Shown here: in pieces, positions 1-10,245 of the stretch
Numbering within the stretch: the first letter of the stretch is position 1
Layout: every line of letters begins with the position of its first letter
NCBI GenBank assembly: GCA_963575745.1
Contig: CAUYUJ010017911.1
Span: 2,501 to 66,500, forward strand
Direction of reading: 5' to 3'
Source of the DNA: Prorocentrum cordatum
Taxonomy: Eukaryota; Sar; Dinophyceae; Prorocentrales; Prorocentraceae
DNA: 64,000 bases
Notes under the pieces: model-generated
Databases searched by the model: none
What the model saw: the letters and a program-made list of their open reading frames with translations, nothing else
Told to the model about the DNA's origin: nothing
Program-made: the position numbers and the translations under genes

Positions 1-25
1 CGCTCGCCGCCGACACGCGCATGCC

Positions 26-26
<1 letters not shown>

Positions 27-70
<44 letters not shown>

Positions 71-210
71 ACGCACACACGCACATACGCACACACGCAC
101 ATACGCACACACGCACACACACACACAAACACACACGCACACACACACAGACACAGACACAGACACAGACACAGACACAGACACAGACACACACACACAC
201 ACACACACAT
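27..210. repeat. CA microsatellite with CACG and CACAGA variants
   Basis: Almost uninterrupted CA dinucleotides with interspersed CG and, near 148-190, a CACAGA phase. Open frames across it are His-Thr or Cys-Val repeats and are not genes. Confidence 0.95.
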
Positions 211-290
211 AAACTAATTTGGCGTCGCGACCACGCGCGCAGCGGCGAGGCGAAGTACAGGTCGAGCGAGAGCGCGACACACCAAACGGA
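211..290. repeat. dispersed repeat between CA tracts
   Basis: GC-rich spacer that resembles the sequence at about 9710-9790, which is also flanked by CA-rich DNA. The shared core is a GGCG-CGCGA-CACG block followed by a GGCG-AGGTC-like block. This suggests a dispersed repeat family associated with CA tracts. Confidence 0.45.
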
Positions 291-474
291 CACACTCACA
301 CACACACACACACACACGCACACACACACACACACACACGCACACACACACACACGCACACACACACACATAGACACACACACACACGCACACACGCACG
401 CTCTCACCGAAACACATACTGGCCCTTAACGCCGACGCAGCCACACACATACTCTCACACACACACACACACAC
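291..474. repeat. CA microsatellite
   Basis: Second long CA/CACG dinucleotide tract, broken by a short unique segment at about 405-445. Confidence 0.95.
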
Positions 475-886
475 ATCCACGCCCTTTGTCGTCCAGGGGC
501 AAGGTGGCTGCACCGTCGCGAACGCTAAGCTGGCATACGCTCAGGCGAACTACCATTTGGCGTAGAAGATGTGTGGCCTAGATGGACGCCGTCGCACACA
601 AAAAAAAAACCGCGATGGCGGAAGCACGCAGGATTGACGGAAGCCCGTGCAGTGCAATGCCAGAGGGGGAGGAGGCGTGCACAGTTCTGAATCCACACAC
701 ACACACACACACTCTTCCCTGATCTCATTGTTGCCCATTCCCTTGCAGAGCGGAGGGGGAGGAACCGGGCGGCCCTGCATAGGCTGTCCTCCCCCGACGG
801 GAGGCCTCCCCCTCATGGGCCGGCGTCTCCTCCCGAGTTATTTCCTAATGACCCCCTGAGGCCCACGTCTTTTGACGCTCGATATT
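475..886. other. unassigned
   Basis: Contains an A-run near 600 and a short CA tract at 693-712. Open frames on both strands are short and of low complexity. I see no gene. Confidence 0.5.
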
Positions 887-1050
887 CGGGGGAAAACAAA
901 CCTCCCTCGCTTTTGACCACCCTCGCTTCCAAGAGATACCAAACGGTGCCAAATTGCGGCCTGTACTGGTCAGGCCGCTTGACGAGGAGGCGCGTGGTAT
1001 GGCTTGGTTTTGCCTGGAAGCGAAAGCGGGGGAGGTAATTCACGCTCTGA
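887..1050. repeat. dispersed repeat family R1, copy 1
   Basis: Aligns without gaps over 164 bases with 40613-40776 in the same orientation, with 10 mismatches by my count (about 94% identity). The flanks do not align, so this is a discrete dispersed unit. No terminal repeats or target duplication are evident. Confidence 0.85.
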
Positions 1051-1245
1051 GATATGGTACGGAAAGAATGGATACGATGCCCAACAACACATGTTCATGT
1101 TGCCCCAAAAAGCAACAACGGCCGCTGTTGAGCAGGCGGCCCCCCGTCAAATGGACCGTGCCAGAGGCAACACCGACAGCGAGCCCTGTTCAAAATGGAC
1201 AGGCACCGCTGTCGATCTTCGTACCCATTCTTTCCCATACCCATT
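1049..1245. repeat. dispersed repeat family R2, copy 1
   Basis: Carries the block CAACGGCCGCTGTTG, then a GCAGGCGGCC block, a CACCGACAGCGAG block and TGTTCAAAATGGACAGG. The same blocks recur in order near 4318-4440, 15770-15850 (partly) and 19026-19205. No coding function is visible. Confidence 0.7.
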
Positions 1246-1489
1246 TCGTTCGTGTCGAATGTCACTGAGGACATCCTTGTCACGTCTCCATGCCGGTCCG
1301 AAAACAAATTTGCTCAGAGACCTCTCGTGAGGCGCGCTCCGACCAGAATCCTGAGGCGGAGCCAGTTGTAACGACAAGGCCCCTGAAGCCCCAAAAGACA
1401 TTCCAAAAAACCAAACGGAAAATTGATTCTCGAACCTCGACGCCTAACTCCACTCTTCGCCGCGAAGGCCGATCCACGCCCCTCCGTGC

Positions 1490-1635
1490 TGCCGCACCCC
1501 GAGATCCGACATTGCAAAAAAGCTGCGACAACGCGACATATCACGACCGCAGCCCTGGACCCCATCTTCCTGCTGCATTTCTCGAGCCGGATCGATCTGT
1601 GGTATTCCTGGGGCCCGAAACTGAGCGAAAACGCC
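1490..1635. repeat. dispersed repeat family R3, copy 1
   Basis: Resembles 16660-16800 in order and orientation: GAGATC-GACATTGCAAAA, CTGGACCCCATCT-CCTGC, TTCTCGAGCCGGAT and GGGCCCGA blocks are shared. Confidence 0.65.
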
Positions 1636-2089
1636 CACATCGCTGATTATACTCCCTGGACCTCTCCCAGGGTGCGTTCTGACCAGGATTTCGAAGAGAG
1701 TCCGGTAGCAGCTATGAGGCTCTCCAGAATGAGCAGCGGTATCAGTATCTTTCCCTCCCCTGAGTGGAAAATTCAACTCTTGGATCTCAGGGCAGGGCCC
1801 CTCCCCCCAGTCCGAGCGTGACGGGCTTTTTCTGCTTCTGCGCGGTGCTGTGGGCTGTGACCACGGTGCGAACGCCGGACGCCGCCTGGGGCCGCCGGGG
1901 AGGCAAGCGCAGAAGGCACCCGCACACTCATACACACACACACACACACATCCGCCACCGTGCCTCTGGGCACGGAATGGGCGTGTCCTGAGGTCCTTTA
2001 CCGAATCTCTAGCGCCTCAGTCCTCAGTCCGGAAGAGTCTGGAATTTGGCGGGGCTCCTGGCGTCGCCGCTGGGCTCCGGAAAAAAAGG

Positions 2090-2715
2090 TCGCATGGCTG
2101 TTCCATGGCCAAGGGGGCCCCAAGACGGACCAAAAGAGGATGCCAACCGGCCTCCAAGACGATCCAAGAGAGCCCCGAGTCGCCGAACGATCGCTCCAAG
2201 ACGCTCACGGAGGCCCCCTGACGGACCAAGAGGCCTCCAAGACGCCCCAAGAGGCCTCCGAAAGGCCTCCCAAGAGGGCCCCGGAGGCCAGAATCATGGA
2301 TTTTTCAATGGTTTTTGAAGGTTGTTGGCTGTCTCGCCTTTTCGGCTTCCCGACGCTCCCAAACGTCCCTAGAGGCCCCCAAGACCGTCCCAAGAGGTCT
2401 CCAAGAGGGCCTCACAACGGCCCAAGATTGCCCAAGAGGCGCCCAAGATGGCCCAAGAGGGCCCCAAGACGGCCCCAATAGTGGCCGAAGAGAAGGAACA
2501 CGAACCGAATTCCGAGCCCCGCCCCAAGAAGCCCCCAGGAGGCCCCAAGAGGCGCCCAGGAGGCCACAAGAGGCCCCCAAGAGGCCCCCAAGAGGCCCCA
2601 AGAGGCGCCTAAGATGCCCCAAAGGGGCCCCCAAACGGCACCCCAAGAGGCGTCCAAACTGCCTCAAAGAGGCCTCCAAGAGGCCCCCCACGAGATCCCA
2701 GCGAACATCCAATAG
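2090..2715. repeat. CCAAGAGG minisatellite, forward arm
   Basis: Degenerate tandem array of about 9-12 bases built on GGCCCCAAGA and GGCCTCCAAGA, interrupted at about 2295-2370 by a short AT-richer block. A related array lies at 57200-57510. The Arg/Pro-rich and Gly/Leu/Trp-rich open frames are by-products of the repeat. Confidence 0.9.
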
Positions 2716-2784
2716 ACTTCATACCCACAGCCCAGGCACGATGGCGGGATAGGGCAGAAGGCCATGAATTAGACACACGAGCTT

Positions 2785-2965
2785 GGGGGCCTCTTGGGCC
2801 GTCTTTGGGGCCTCTTGGCGGTCTTGGGGTCCTCTTGCGTATCTCGGGGAGCCTCCTGGGGCCTCTTGGGGGTCTCTTGGGAGCCTCTTGGAGGCCTCTT
2901 GGGCGCCTCTTGGGCCCTCTGGGGGCGCTCTTGGGAGCCTTCGGGGCGCTCTTGGGGCCATGTTG
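2785..2965. repeat. CCAAGAGG minisatellite, inverted arm
   Basis: Same minisatellite in opposite orientation (GGGGCCTCTTGG units), only about 70 bases from the end of the forward array. The two arms form a large potential fold-back. Confidence 0.88.
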
Positions 2966-3006
2966 GAGGAGATCTATCAAAGAATGGGGGGGGGGGAATT
3001 AGCATT

Positions 3007-3300
3007 GCCTCCTCCTCCTCCTCCTCCTCCTCCTCCTCCTCCTCCTCCTCCTCCTCCTCCTCCTCCTCCTCCTCCCCTTCCTCCTCCCTCCTCCCCCTCC
3101 CTCTCCTCCTCCTCCTCCTCCTCCTCCTCCTCCTCCTCCTCCTCCTCCTCCTCCTCCTCCTCCTCCTCGTCCTCGTCCTCCACGTCCTCGCCCTCCTCCA
3201 TCTCCTCATCCTCATCTTCCTCCTCCTCCTTTTCCCCCTCCTCCTCCTGCTCCTCCTCCTGCTCCTCCTCTTCCTCCTCCTACTCCGACGACGACGACTC
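3007..3300. repeat. CTC trinucleotide repeat
   Basis: About 290 bases dominated by CTC, with GTC and ATC variants toward 3170-3290. Preceded by a short G-run at 2987-2996. Confidence 0.95.
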
Positions 3301-3780
3301 CTCCTACATCCTCCCCCTCTTGGGGTATATGGCGGCTTACCCCGTCCTTTGTTCTTCTGCATGCTCCCCCGCTTCCCTCATCACCTCCACTCCCCTGGGA
3401 CTCATTTCTGGACGGGCTGGTGGGGATACGCGAAGCGTTTAGAATTAAAAATCCGTCGAACCTACGAAAAAGACATTGAATGTTCGTAGTTCTACGGACC
3501 CTCTACATCTACTGGTAGATCCGACGAACAAATATTGGGAGCAAATCGATTATGTAGCTGATCTCCCAATCGAAATTTCTCGTGCCGACTGGCTTTTCGA
3601 CACTTCAGAGGCCGACGAGCGGCGACGTTCCTGCTTCGAGCACCGGCTGCGAGCGCCCCCGCGCCCGCTGGGCGCGGTGGCGCGGTGGCGAGCACGGGCC
3701 GCCCCCCGCCCCCGGAGGCGGGCGCGGGCCGGCCGACAGCGGCGGCCGCCCGCGTTCACGCTCCGACGCCCGAGGCGGGC
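3301..3780. other. unassigned GC-rich DNA
   Basis: No recognisable gene. From about 3600 to 3780 it is very GC-rich and low in complexity. Confidence 0.4.
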
Positions 3781-3781
3781 A

Positions 3782-3960
3782 CGGTGTTTTTCGTTTTCGT
3801 TTTCGTTGTGTGTTTCGTTATCGTTTTCGGTGTTTTTCGTTTTCGTTTTCGTTGTGTTTTCGTTTTCCCTTTCGTGTTTATCGTTTTCGTCTTTGTGTTT
3901 GTTTTCCCGTTCTGAACCTAAGCGGTGCTTTTCGTGTTCGTTTTGTGTTCGTTTTCCCTC
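3782..3960. repeat. TTTTCG hexanucleotide repeat
   Basis: Degenerate tandem TTTTCG/TTTTCGTTGTG units over about 180 bases. Translations are Phe/Arg or Phe/Val repeats and not a membrane protein. Confidence 0.88.
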
Positions 3961-4317
3961 GCTGCAGTCTCGAGCCCACCTTTACCTCAAAACGAGGTCG
4001 AAACGAAACCGGCCCAGGAAATCGCCAAAAACACCGTTTAGGTCCAGCCCTGGGAAAAAGATGGGCACGATTTCTAAGGGGGAGGGTGGGGTTCACTTCG
4101 TTCGGAAGCTCCCGAGCGAAATTCCCACGCCCCTAAGATTCCCTATAACCAACACCCGATAGTCCGTCCCCTGGCGTTCTACTCCGCCTAACATTAACTA
4201 TCCCGCCCCAATCCCCGCTGTTGTGAGGAGATGGTTCGGGATCGGGATGGGTTTTGCGTATTCGAGGCTGGGCGGAGATGTTTGTGCATGATGATGGGGC
4301 GAAAAAGGTGGGGCCCA
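3961..4317. other. unassigned
   Basis: No recognisable coding or RNA feature. Mixed-composition DNA between the TTTTCG tract and an R2-like repeat. Confidence 0.4.
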
Positions 4318-4440
4318 ACGTCAAATGCCGTCCGAGAACCGACAGCGACCGCTGCCGGGCAGGCGGCCTTTTAATCCTCACGCGGACAACGCCCGCGACG
4401 CCACCGACAGCGAGCTCCGCTCTCTCGCCCTTGCACCCTG
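4318..4440. repeat. dispersed repeat family R2, diverged copy
   Basis: Shares the CGACAGCGACCGCTG-like, GCAGGCGGCC and CACCGACAGCGAG blocks with 1049-1245. It lacks the clear distal block. Confidence 0.5.
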
Positions 4441-4919
4441 GGTTGTGGGTGGTCTAGAGAGCTTCCTCTTCCAACCCCCTTCTTCCCCTTCAAATAAGTT
4501 TATCACTGTTCCTTCTTTATAGATACACCCCCTCCCCCAGGCGACCGTCGTACAACCAGGAACCATGAGAACACCGGCGAGTCCGCTGGCGATTCCCGTA
4601 CCCACTTCGACCCTTCAGATCAGTGCATCCCGGGGCTCCGCCACAGGCGGCGACGAGGCCGAGCCGCTGCTCTCCGACAGCGCGGGCGACGGGAGCGGGA
4701 CACAGACCGCGGGACAAGGCAAAGCGGCACCACTGCCAGGGATCATCAGCGGAGGGGGCCACGGGAAGGTCCCCCTGGTGGCGTGGTGCCCCCCCTCTCG
4801 CTCGAGACGTTCCCTATCGTCGTGTCGAAGAGAACGCGCTTCGTGAACGGTTGCTTGGGATAAATCCTTGGACACGTCGGAACTGCCCCCCACCTACACA
4901 TCTGAAGCGCCTGAAGATC
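4441..4919. other. unassigned
   Basis: No recognisable gene. Moderate GC, with short open frames on both strands only. Confidence 0.4.
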
Positions 4920-5110
4920 CAAGCCCGGCTCGATTCAAATCGAATGGAACCCTACTACAGCTTGACCCAGCCGGACTTGAATCCAAGTAAGGCTCGATCC
5001 AGCTCTAACAGCTTGATCCAACTCTCATTGAGTCCTACTCAGGCTCGACCCGGCTTAATGAGAGTTAGCTACTGTAGCCGGATCCATCTCTGACTAGCTC
5101 GCGCCCAGGA
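4920..5110. repeat. degenerate GGCTCGATCC-type tandem repeat
   Basis: Repeated GGCTCGA, CTTGATCC and CCGGCTT words at irregular 10-25 base spacing. Probably a decayed minisatellite. Confidence 0.5.
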
Positions 5111-5182
5111 TCTATCAAAATATGATACGATTTCCCTGGGGCTCGATCCCGCCAGAATATCATCGGACTAAGGTTCGATCGG

Positions 5183-5270
5183 CGTCGTCGTCGTCGTCAT
5201 CGTCGTCGTCGTCGCTGCCCAACGGCGCCGGCGCTGGCGCCAGCGCCGGCGCCGGCGCTCGCCGTCGTCG
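5183..5270. repeat. CGT repeat followed by a GGCGCC-rich palindromic run
   Basis: CGT/CAT triplets at 5183-5214, then alternating GGCGCTGGCGCC-like self-complementary words. Confidence 0.8.
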
Positions 5271-5283
5271 CTGGTCGAACTCC

Positions 5284-5420
5284 CCCCACTGCAATGCATG
5301 GAAAGGGGGGGGGGTGCGGTTTGACCCCCGCCCCTCGAGGAGGGGGGGTCGGAGCCCCCAGTTCGAACCCCCCTCTCCAGTGGCAGTTCAAGGGGGGAAG
5401 GCGGTTCGAACACCCCCCCC
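5284..5420. repeat. G-run/C-run block
   Basis: Alternating runs of G and C separated by GGTTTGAC and GTTCGAAC words. Similar blocks are at 13388-13565, 15520-15715 and inside the nested element at 32563-33838. Confidence 0.7.
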
Positions 5421-5506
5421 CCGTCCAAGCGTCCACAGAAGGCGCTCTTTCCCAGCTCGGGAAGGCATCGTGGACCTCCTCGCTGGAGGCGACCCCCATG
5501 GCTGGC

Positions 5507-5628
5507 CATCGCTCGGACGTCCATTTCCTGTGTTTTTGTTCGGCTTCGTGCGTGGTTTTTTCGCCAAGTGATCAAGGATGCTCCTCGATGGTCCTCGCCG
5601 AAGGAAAAATGCACACGTCCGAGCGATG
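5507..5628. mobile_element. short TIR element (MITE-like) family T1, copy 1
   Basis: Begins CATCGCTCGGACGT and ends with its exact reverse complement ACGTCCGAGCGATG (14 bp, perfect). It is 122 bases long. The interior contains TTTTTTCGCCAA and ATCAAGGATGCTCCTCGATGG. A second copy at 8630-8749 shares the interior, and a third at 18879-19020 is diverged. No transposase is encoded, so it would be non-autonomous. No target duplication is clear. Confidence 0.75.
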
Positions 5629-6118
5629 CCAAGGGTGGTGTCGCTTCTCCTTCCCCCGCGAGGCCCCGTGGCGTCGCGAGACAAGCACGGCGAAGCTCGT
5701 GTGTGTTTTGCCACGCCTGACCTCCCGGAGCCACTAGGCCGGGCCCCGGGATCGTCGAGAAACGGCTCGGGACGAGAAGCTGGTCCTCGGGAAGAGGCGC
5801 CCAGAGCTCTGGGGGTAGCGAGGAGGAGGGACATCACTTTGGAGCATTTGTCTTGAGATCTGGGCGCCGCAGGTTTTCACATGGGCGATTTCGCCCGTCG
5901 TGGGCACCCGGGACCCTCACGCAGACAGGTCCGTGTCGAAGGATGGCCCGGGGATCGTGACAGCGCAGGATCTCAGGGCTTGCGCAGCACAACGTGCAGA
6001 GAAAAAGAGAGCGAGGGAGGAGAGGAAGAAGCATCAAGCAGCAGGAGGGTCCAAGTCCCTGCAGCGAGACGCTTAGGCTGTCACCTCGTCTCGCCCTCGC
6101 TCCCATTCAGCAGCGAAG

Positions 6119-6475
6119 GCCGTCTGCCGTCTGTTACGAACTTTCACGACGAATGAGCGCGGCGCTATGTACGGCGACAACGAAATTTTGAGAAAGGACC
6201 ACCCTTCATCCGTGAAACTGCTGCAAACTGTTAAAACGAATGTGAGCGGCGCTCAGGCGAGAACCAGATGTTGAAAACGGTCAACCCTCCATCTGTGAAA
6301 CTGTAGCAAACACTTAAAACGAATGTGCGCGACGGCGACGGCTAGAACCACATTTTGAAAACGATCCGCCCTCCATCCGTGAAACTGCTGCAAGCTGATA
6401 AATCGAATGCGCGCGGACCAAAGGCGAGAACCACATTTTGCAAACTGTCCGCCCTCCATCCGTGAAATCGCGTCA
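6119..6475. repeat. 83-bp tandem repeat, about 4 units
   Basis: Units begin CCCTCCATCCGTGAAACTG at 6202, 6285, 6369 and 6452 (spacing 83, 84 and 83), with a more diverged unit before 6202. Each carries a GCGAGAACCACATTTTG-like segment. Confidence 0.9.
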
Positions 6476-6585
6476 GGTTAGAACTGGTGAGGAAACCAAA
6501 GGTGAAACGCAAGGCCCGCCCTACCGACACGACTGGGGATGCAATGGAGAGGAGCTTTTATGGGAGAGAGATGAAGAAGAAGGAA

Positions 6586-6870
6586 GAGGAGGACAGGAGG
6601 AGGAGGAGGAGGAGAAGGAGCAGGAGGAGAAGATGGAGGAGGAGGAGGAGGAGGAGGAGGTGGAGGAGGTGGTGGAGGAGGAGGAGGAGGAGGAGGAGGA
6701 GATGGAGGAGGAGATGGAGGAGGAGGAGGAGGAGGAGGAGGAGGAGGAGGAGGAGGAGGGGGAGGAGCAGGAGAAGGAGGAGGAGCAGGAGGAGGGGGAA
6801 GGAGAAACACGATGAGGAGCAGGAGCAGGAGGAGGACGAGCAGGAGCAGGAGGAGGACGAGGAGGACGAG
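6586..6870. repeat. GGA trinucleotide repeat
   Basis: About 285 bases of GGA/GGAGGA with GAC and GCA variants. Glu-rich, Pro-rich and Ser-rich frames here are translations of the repeat. Confidence 0.95.
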
Positions 6871-7948
6871 GAGCGGGAGAGCGGGCGGCGCCTACCCGGC
6901 GTCGGCCGCGGCGCGCTGCAGCCTGTGCTGCGGCGCGCACGCGCCAGAGTTCCCGGGCGGTGCACCGAGTCCTGGAGCACGCACCTGCTCGAGAGAAGTA
7001 CTCCGATGCCACGCTACCACGAGCTGTGCAAAAAGGTACCCCAAGGGGATCCTCTTCGGGCCTCCCGCGGAGCGAGTGCGCCGTATGCGGCCAGCGGCGC
7101 CGCGGCAATAGTGCAGGCCCGTGCCGCACGGAGGGCGCAGGGGGCCGCCGCACCTGGCCCCCCGAGCCGAGCCTCAGGTCGAGCTGCGCGGCAGCGCTCC
7201 GGCCGCACGCCGCGCAGTTGCCGGCCACCTCGCCTTTGCGCCAGGCGAGCCCGCGCGAGGAGGGAGGCGGCGAGCTCGGCGCCCCGAGCCGTCATCTGCA
7301 CCAGCCTGGCTCAGCCTCCCGCCCCGCGCTGGTCTGGCCTCGCGGGCTCTTGGGCCCCACGGGTCCAGATCCAGGCCTGTGGCGGGACCCACAGGTCTGG
7401 ATCTAGACCGAACTTGCGGCCCTGTTGCGGCCGCTTGGACCTCACTCCGAAGACCGGCGGCGATGTCGGCGGACCACTTTCCATGAGGGCAGCCGTCATC
7501 ATGGTGCGGATAACGCCCGCAGTCGCCATGGCGGCCTGCTGGGTCGCCGAGTAAGAAAGGAGAGGAATACGAGAAACCATGGGGTCGCCTGTCGACCGTG
7601 TGGCGCTGCCTCGAGTCCTCCTCGGCAGCGACCAAGCTCAAAGCGCCAGGGTCGCAAGTTTTGAACTTGAGCCAAACTTGATACGGAGGAGAAGGAGGAG
7701 GAGGAGAAGGAAATAGCAGCGTTGGTTAAGCCGTTGTGGGCCAACATCCACATCCCGAATCGCTTGCGGTCCCTAACGAACATGGCTGAACACATCCGAG
7801 GGCGCTCTCTGGCGACTCCGCTCCGCTGCCTGCGAAGACTCGCTCTGGCATCTTGGCCAGGGGCGGGCGCCGCGTCAGCGGAGGCCTCACCGCACCGCGA
7901 GCATAAGCAACACGCCTCACCGGCAACGACGACGAAAGCGGAACCGCA
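6871..7948. other. unassigned GC-rich DNA
   Basis: Long open frames exist on both strands, but they are Arg/Ala/Pro-rich and overlap one another, as expected from GC-rich composition. I recognise no domain. Confidence 0.4.
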
Positions 7949-8130
7949 GGAGTGAAGGGGCCCTGGGACACACAAATAAATAGACACAACTAACAGGATT
8001 CCCCATCTTTCCCTGTATCTTCTGGGGGTTTGTCTTCCCCCCCACTTCCCATATCTTCCCATACTCTCCTGGGGATCGACGATTACTTGCGTCTGTGTGT
8101 GTTCTTTCCCCTCCTGAAGGAGGGAGGAAC
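7949..8130. repeat. dispersed repeat family R4, copy 1 (intact)
   Basis: Contains GGGCCCTGGGACACACAAAT, a TGTCTTCCCCCCCACTTCCC block and GATCGACGATTACTTG followed by TTTCCCCTCCTGA. The same blocks occur at 12010-12135 and 12760-12825, where they are separated by satellite DNA. Confidence 0.75.
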
Positions 8131-8289
8131 GACGGACGAGACGACCAGCGGAGCGGCGGCGGCGCACCGAGCCGCCCGGCGCGGTGGAGGGGCGCTCCCT
8201 CGCCGGCAGCTGCACCTCCGCCGACTCGAGGGCCGCCGGGGCCTCTCCGCGGCGGCGGAGGCGCGCGGTGCCACCGGCCTCCAGTCGCT

Positions 8290-8480
8290 GCCCTCCGTTC
8301 GGTCCCCCCCTCGCTGCCTCCTCCCTTCGCCTTCGCTCCCTTCGCTCCCTCCCTTCGCTCCCCTCCCTGCGCTCCCCTCCCTCGGGCCTCCCTCGCGCCT
8401 CCCTCGCTCCTCCCTCCCTCCGTTCCCCTCCCTTCGTTCCCCTCCCTCGCTCCTCCCTCCCCTCCTCCCTCGCCTGCCTC
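8290..8480. repeat. CTCCCTTCG pyrimidine-rich minisatellite
   Basis: Tandem CTCCCTTCGCTCC and CCTCCCTCG words over about 190 bases. Confidence 0.85.
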
Positions 8481-8629
8481 CTCCCAGCAGCCCTCGCGGC
8501 GACAGCCTCTCCGAAGGCGCTCGGCCGTCCTCTGGGGAGGCCGCCGATGGGCTGCCCGGGGGCCGCCGATGTCAGAGGGATAGCAGACAACAGACAGCAG
8601 AAGAATAAGTTGTGGAAGGTCCGCCTCGC

Positions 8630-8749
8630 CATCGCTCGGACGTCCATTCCCTGTGTTTTTTTAGTTTCGTTCGTGTTTTTTTCGCCAAATGATCAAGGAT
8701 GCTCCTCGATGGTCCACGCCGAAGGAAAAATGCACACGTCCGAGCGATG
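8630..8749. mobile_element. short TIR element family T1, copy 2
   Basis: Same perfect 14-bp inverted termini as the copy at 5507-5628, and a very similar interior. It is 120 bases long. Two complete copies with identical ends in unrelated flanks support a mobile MITE-like family. Confidence 0.78.
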
Positions 8750-9639
8750 CCAAGCCGCTGGATCAACGCGCGACAGCGCAACTCGAAGGACCGTAAGCGA
8801 CTGGGCTGCGACTGTCAGTCGCCCTCCCCAGCGCAGAATGCATCCCTCCTCGATCCGGCGGAGCGCTCCAGGGGCGGCAGGAGAACCCTGCGCGGAACTC
8901 CGGAAAATCTGTGCCGATGTGGGCCGCCAGTGGACCCGACGCTGCGAAAAGGTCGCAACAGCTCGCCAGAGATCGCAGCCGGAGCCCCAAAAACCATAGC
9001 TCTCGGCGGCAGCTCTCCAGCCGGATCGAGCCGCGATCGGGCCCCGTGGGGGGCCCGAGGCGGGCACAGCCACCGGGCGCGAGAGGCGGCGGCGAGCGGA
9101 GGGGGGGGGAGTGAGAAGGGGCGGGCCTTCTCTCGGCTATACGCAAGAGTGGCCCTGGGTAAGAGTGACCTGTGGTGCGCGGCATTAGGGGGGCAAACCC
9201 AAGCGCGCAAGCCGCTTATAGCGCAACGCGTTCGGCGATTGGGGGACCCAGTTGGGCCCGCACCACAGGTCCCTCCTGTAAAAAAGTCACTCTTACGTCT
9301 AGCCGATTCTCAGAAGGCTCGGGAGTCCCCGGCCTTCTGAGAAGTTGTCTGAGCTCTCCCCGCCGCCGAAGAAAAGCTGCCGCCGATGGGCCGCGGAGAG
9401 ACCGCCGAGGGGCCGCCGGTGGGCCGCCGAGGGGCCGCCGGGAGGGCCGCCCAGAGGGCCGCGGCGCCTGCGCCCCGTCGGGCGCCGTGCGCGTGGTGGA
9501 CACGGCGGTGCTCGTGCCGCTGTCGGACGCGCTGCGGCTGACGGGTGAGGGCCGGCCCTTGCTGCCGCCGCCGCGGTTTCGCATCAGGAAGCCCATGGCG
9601 CTCATGGGCCTAGGAGGCAAACAAAAAAAAAAAAACGAC
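8750..9639. other. unassigned GC-rich DNA
   Basis: Includes a GCCGCCGAGGGGCC-rich stretch at about 9360-9460. Overlapping GC-driven frames on both strands. No domain recognised. Confidence 0.4.
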
Positions 9640-9870
9640 CAAACACACACACACACAACAGAAGAAGGGGACCACGAAACCACAACACAAGCACACACAA
9701 ACAATTGCTGGGCGCCGCGAACACGTGCGCGGCGGCGCGGCGTAGGTCAATTCAAGCAAGAGCGCGCGGGCCGGGCCAGCTCACGCAGCGTGGATACACA
9801 CAACCACACAAACAGACACACCCACACAACTGCACAAACTCACACTCACTTGCGCACACTGTCTCCTCCT
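9640..9870. repeat. CA-rich dispersed repeat
   Basis: CA tracts flank a GC-rich core (about 9710-9790) that resembles 211-290. Confidence 0.6.
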
Positions 9871-9882
9871 TGGGGGCATCCA

Positions 9883-9898
9883 AGAGGGGGGCGTCCAA

Positions 9899-9929
<31 letters not shown>
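9883..9929. repeat. poly-G tract
   Basis: G-rich words ending in an uninterrupted run of 29 G at 9901-9929. Likely to form quadruplex structures; its exact length in an assembly is uncertain. Confidence 0.9.
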
Positions 9930-9931
<2 letters not shown>

Positions 9932-10195
9932 AAGCATGGCCAGGGGGGCACACTTGCGCGGTCCAGGGGGGGTGGACCAGGGGACATCTTGAAACAAGAA
10001 GAGGGGGGACCAAAAGCAGGGGGCCGTCATGGCCCCAGCCACGAGATCCACCCCACACAATCTGCACCCCTCTTGGACGCCCCGGACCTCCGTGCGCGAA
10101 GAGGCACCAATGCCGCGAATCAGGCATGTAAGTACGGGGCGCGTCAACACGAACTGCGCCTTCGATGAAAGGCCGAAGAAGGCCAGTAGCCACAC

Positions 10196-10245
10196 ACTCG
10201 CACACACACACACACAAACACAAACACACACACACACACACACAC
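10196..10245. repeat. CA microsatellite
   Basis: Short CA/CAAA tract. Similar short tracts are at about 10495-10520 and 10574-10592. Confidence 0.9.

Noticed and set aside
21-581. Open frames of His-Thr and Cys-Val repeats
   Set aside because: They are translations of CA microsatellite and appear in several frames at once.
2305-2980. Long Gly-Leu-Trp or Arg-Pro frames
   Set aside because: By-products of the CCAAGAGG minisatellite with no domain.
3685-3915. Phe/Val-rich membrane-like protein
   Set aside because: Translation of the TTTTCG repeat.
6478-7554. Pro-, Glu-, Arg- and Ser-rich long frames
   Set aside because: Derived from the GGA repeat and GC-rich flanks. Overlapping frames are equally open on both strands.
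7666-7678. Second spliced-leader-like match (TTTGGCTCAAG, minus strand)
   Set aside because: Only 11 bases, no further leader sequence, and no coding-like DNA downstream. Probably chance.
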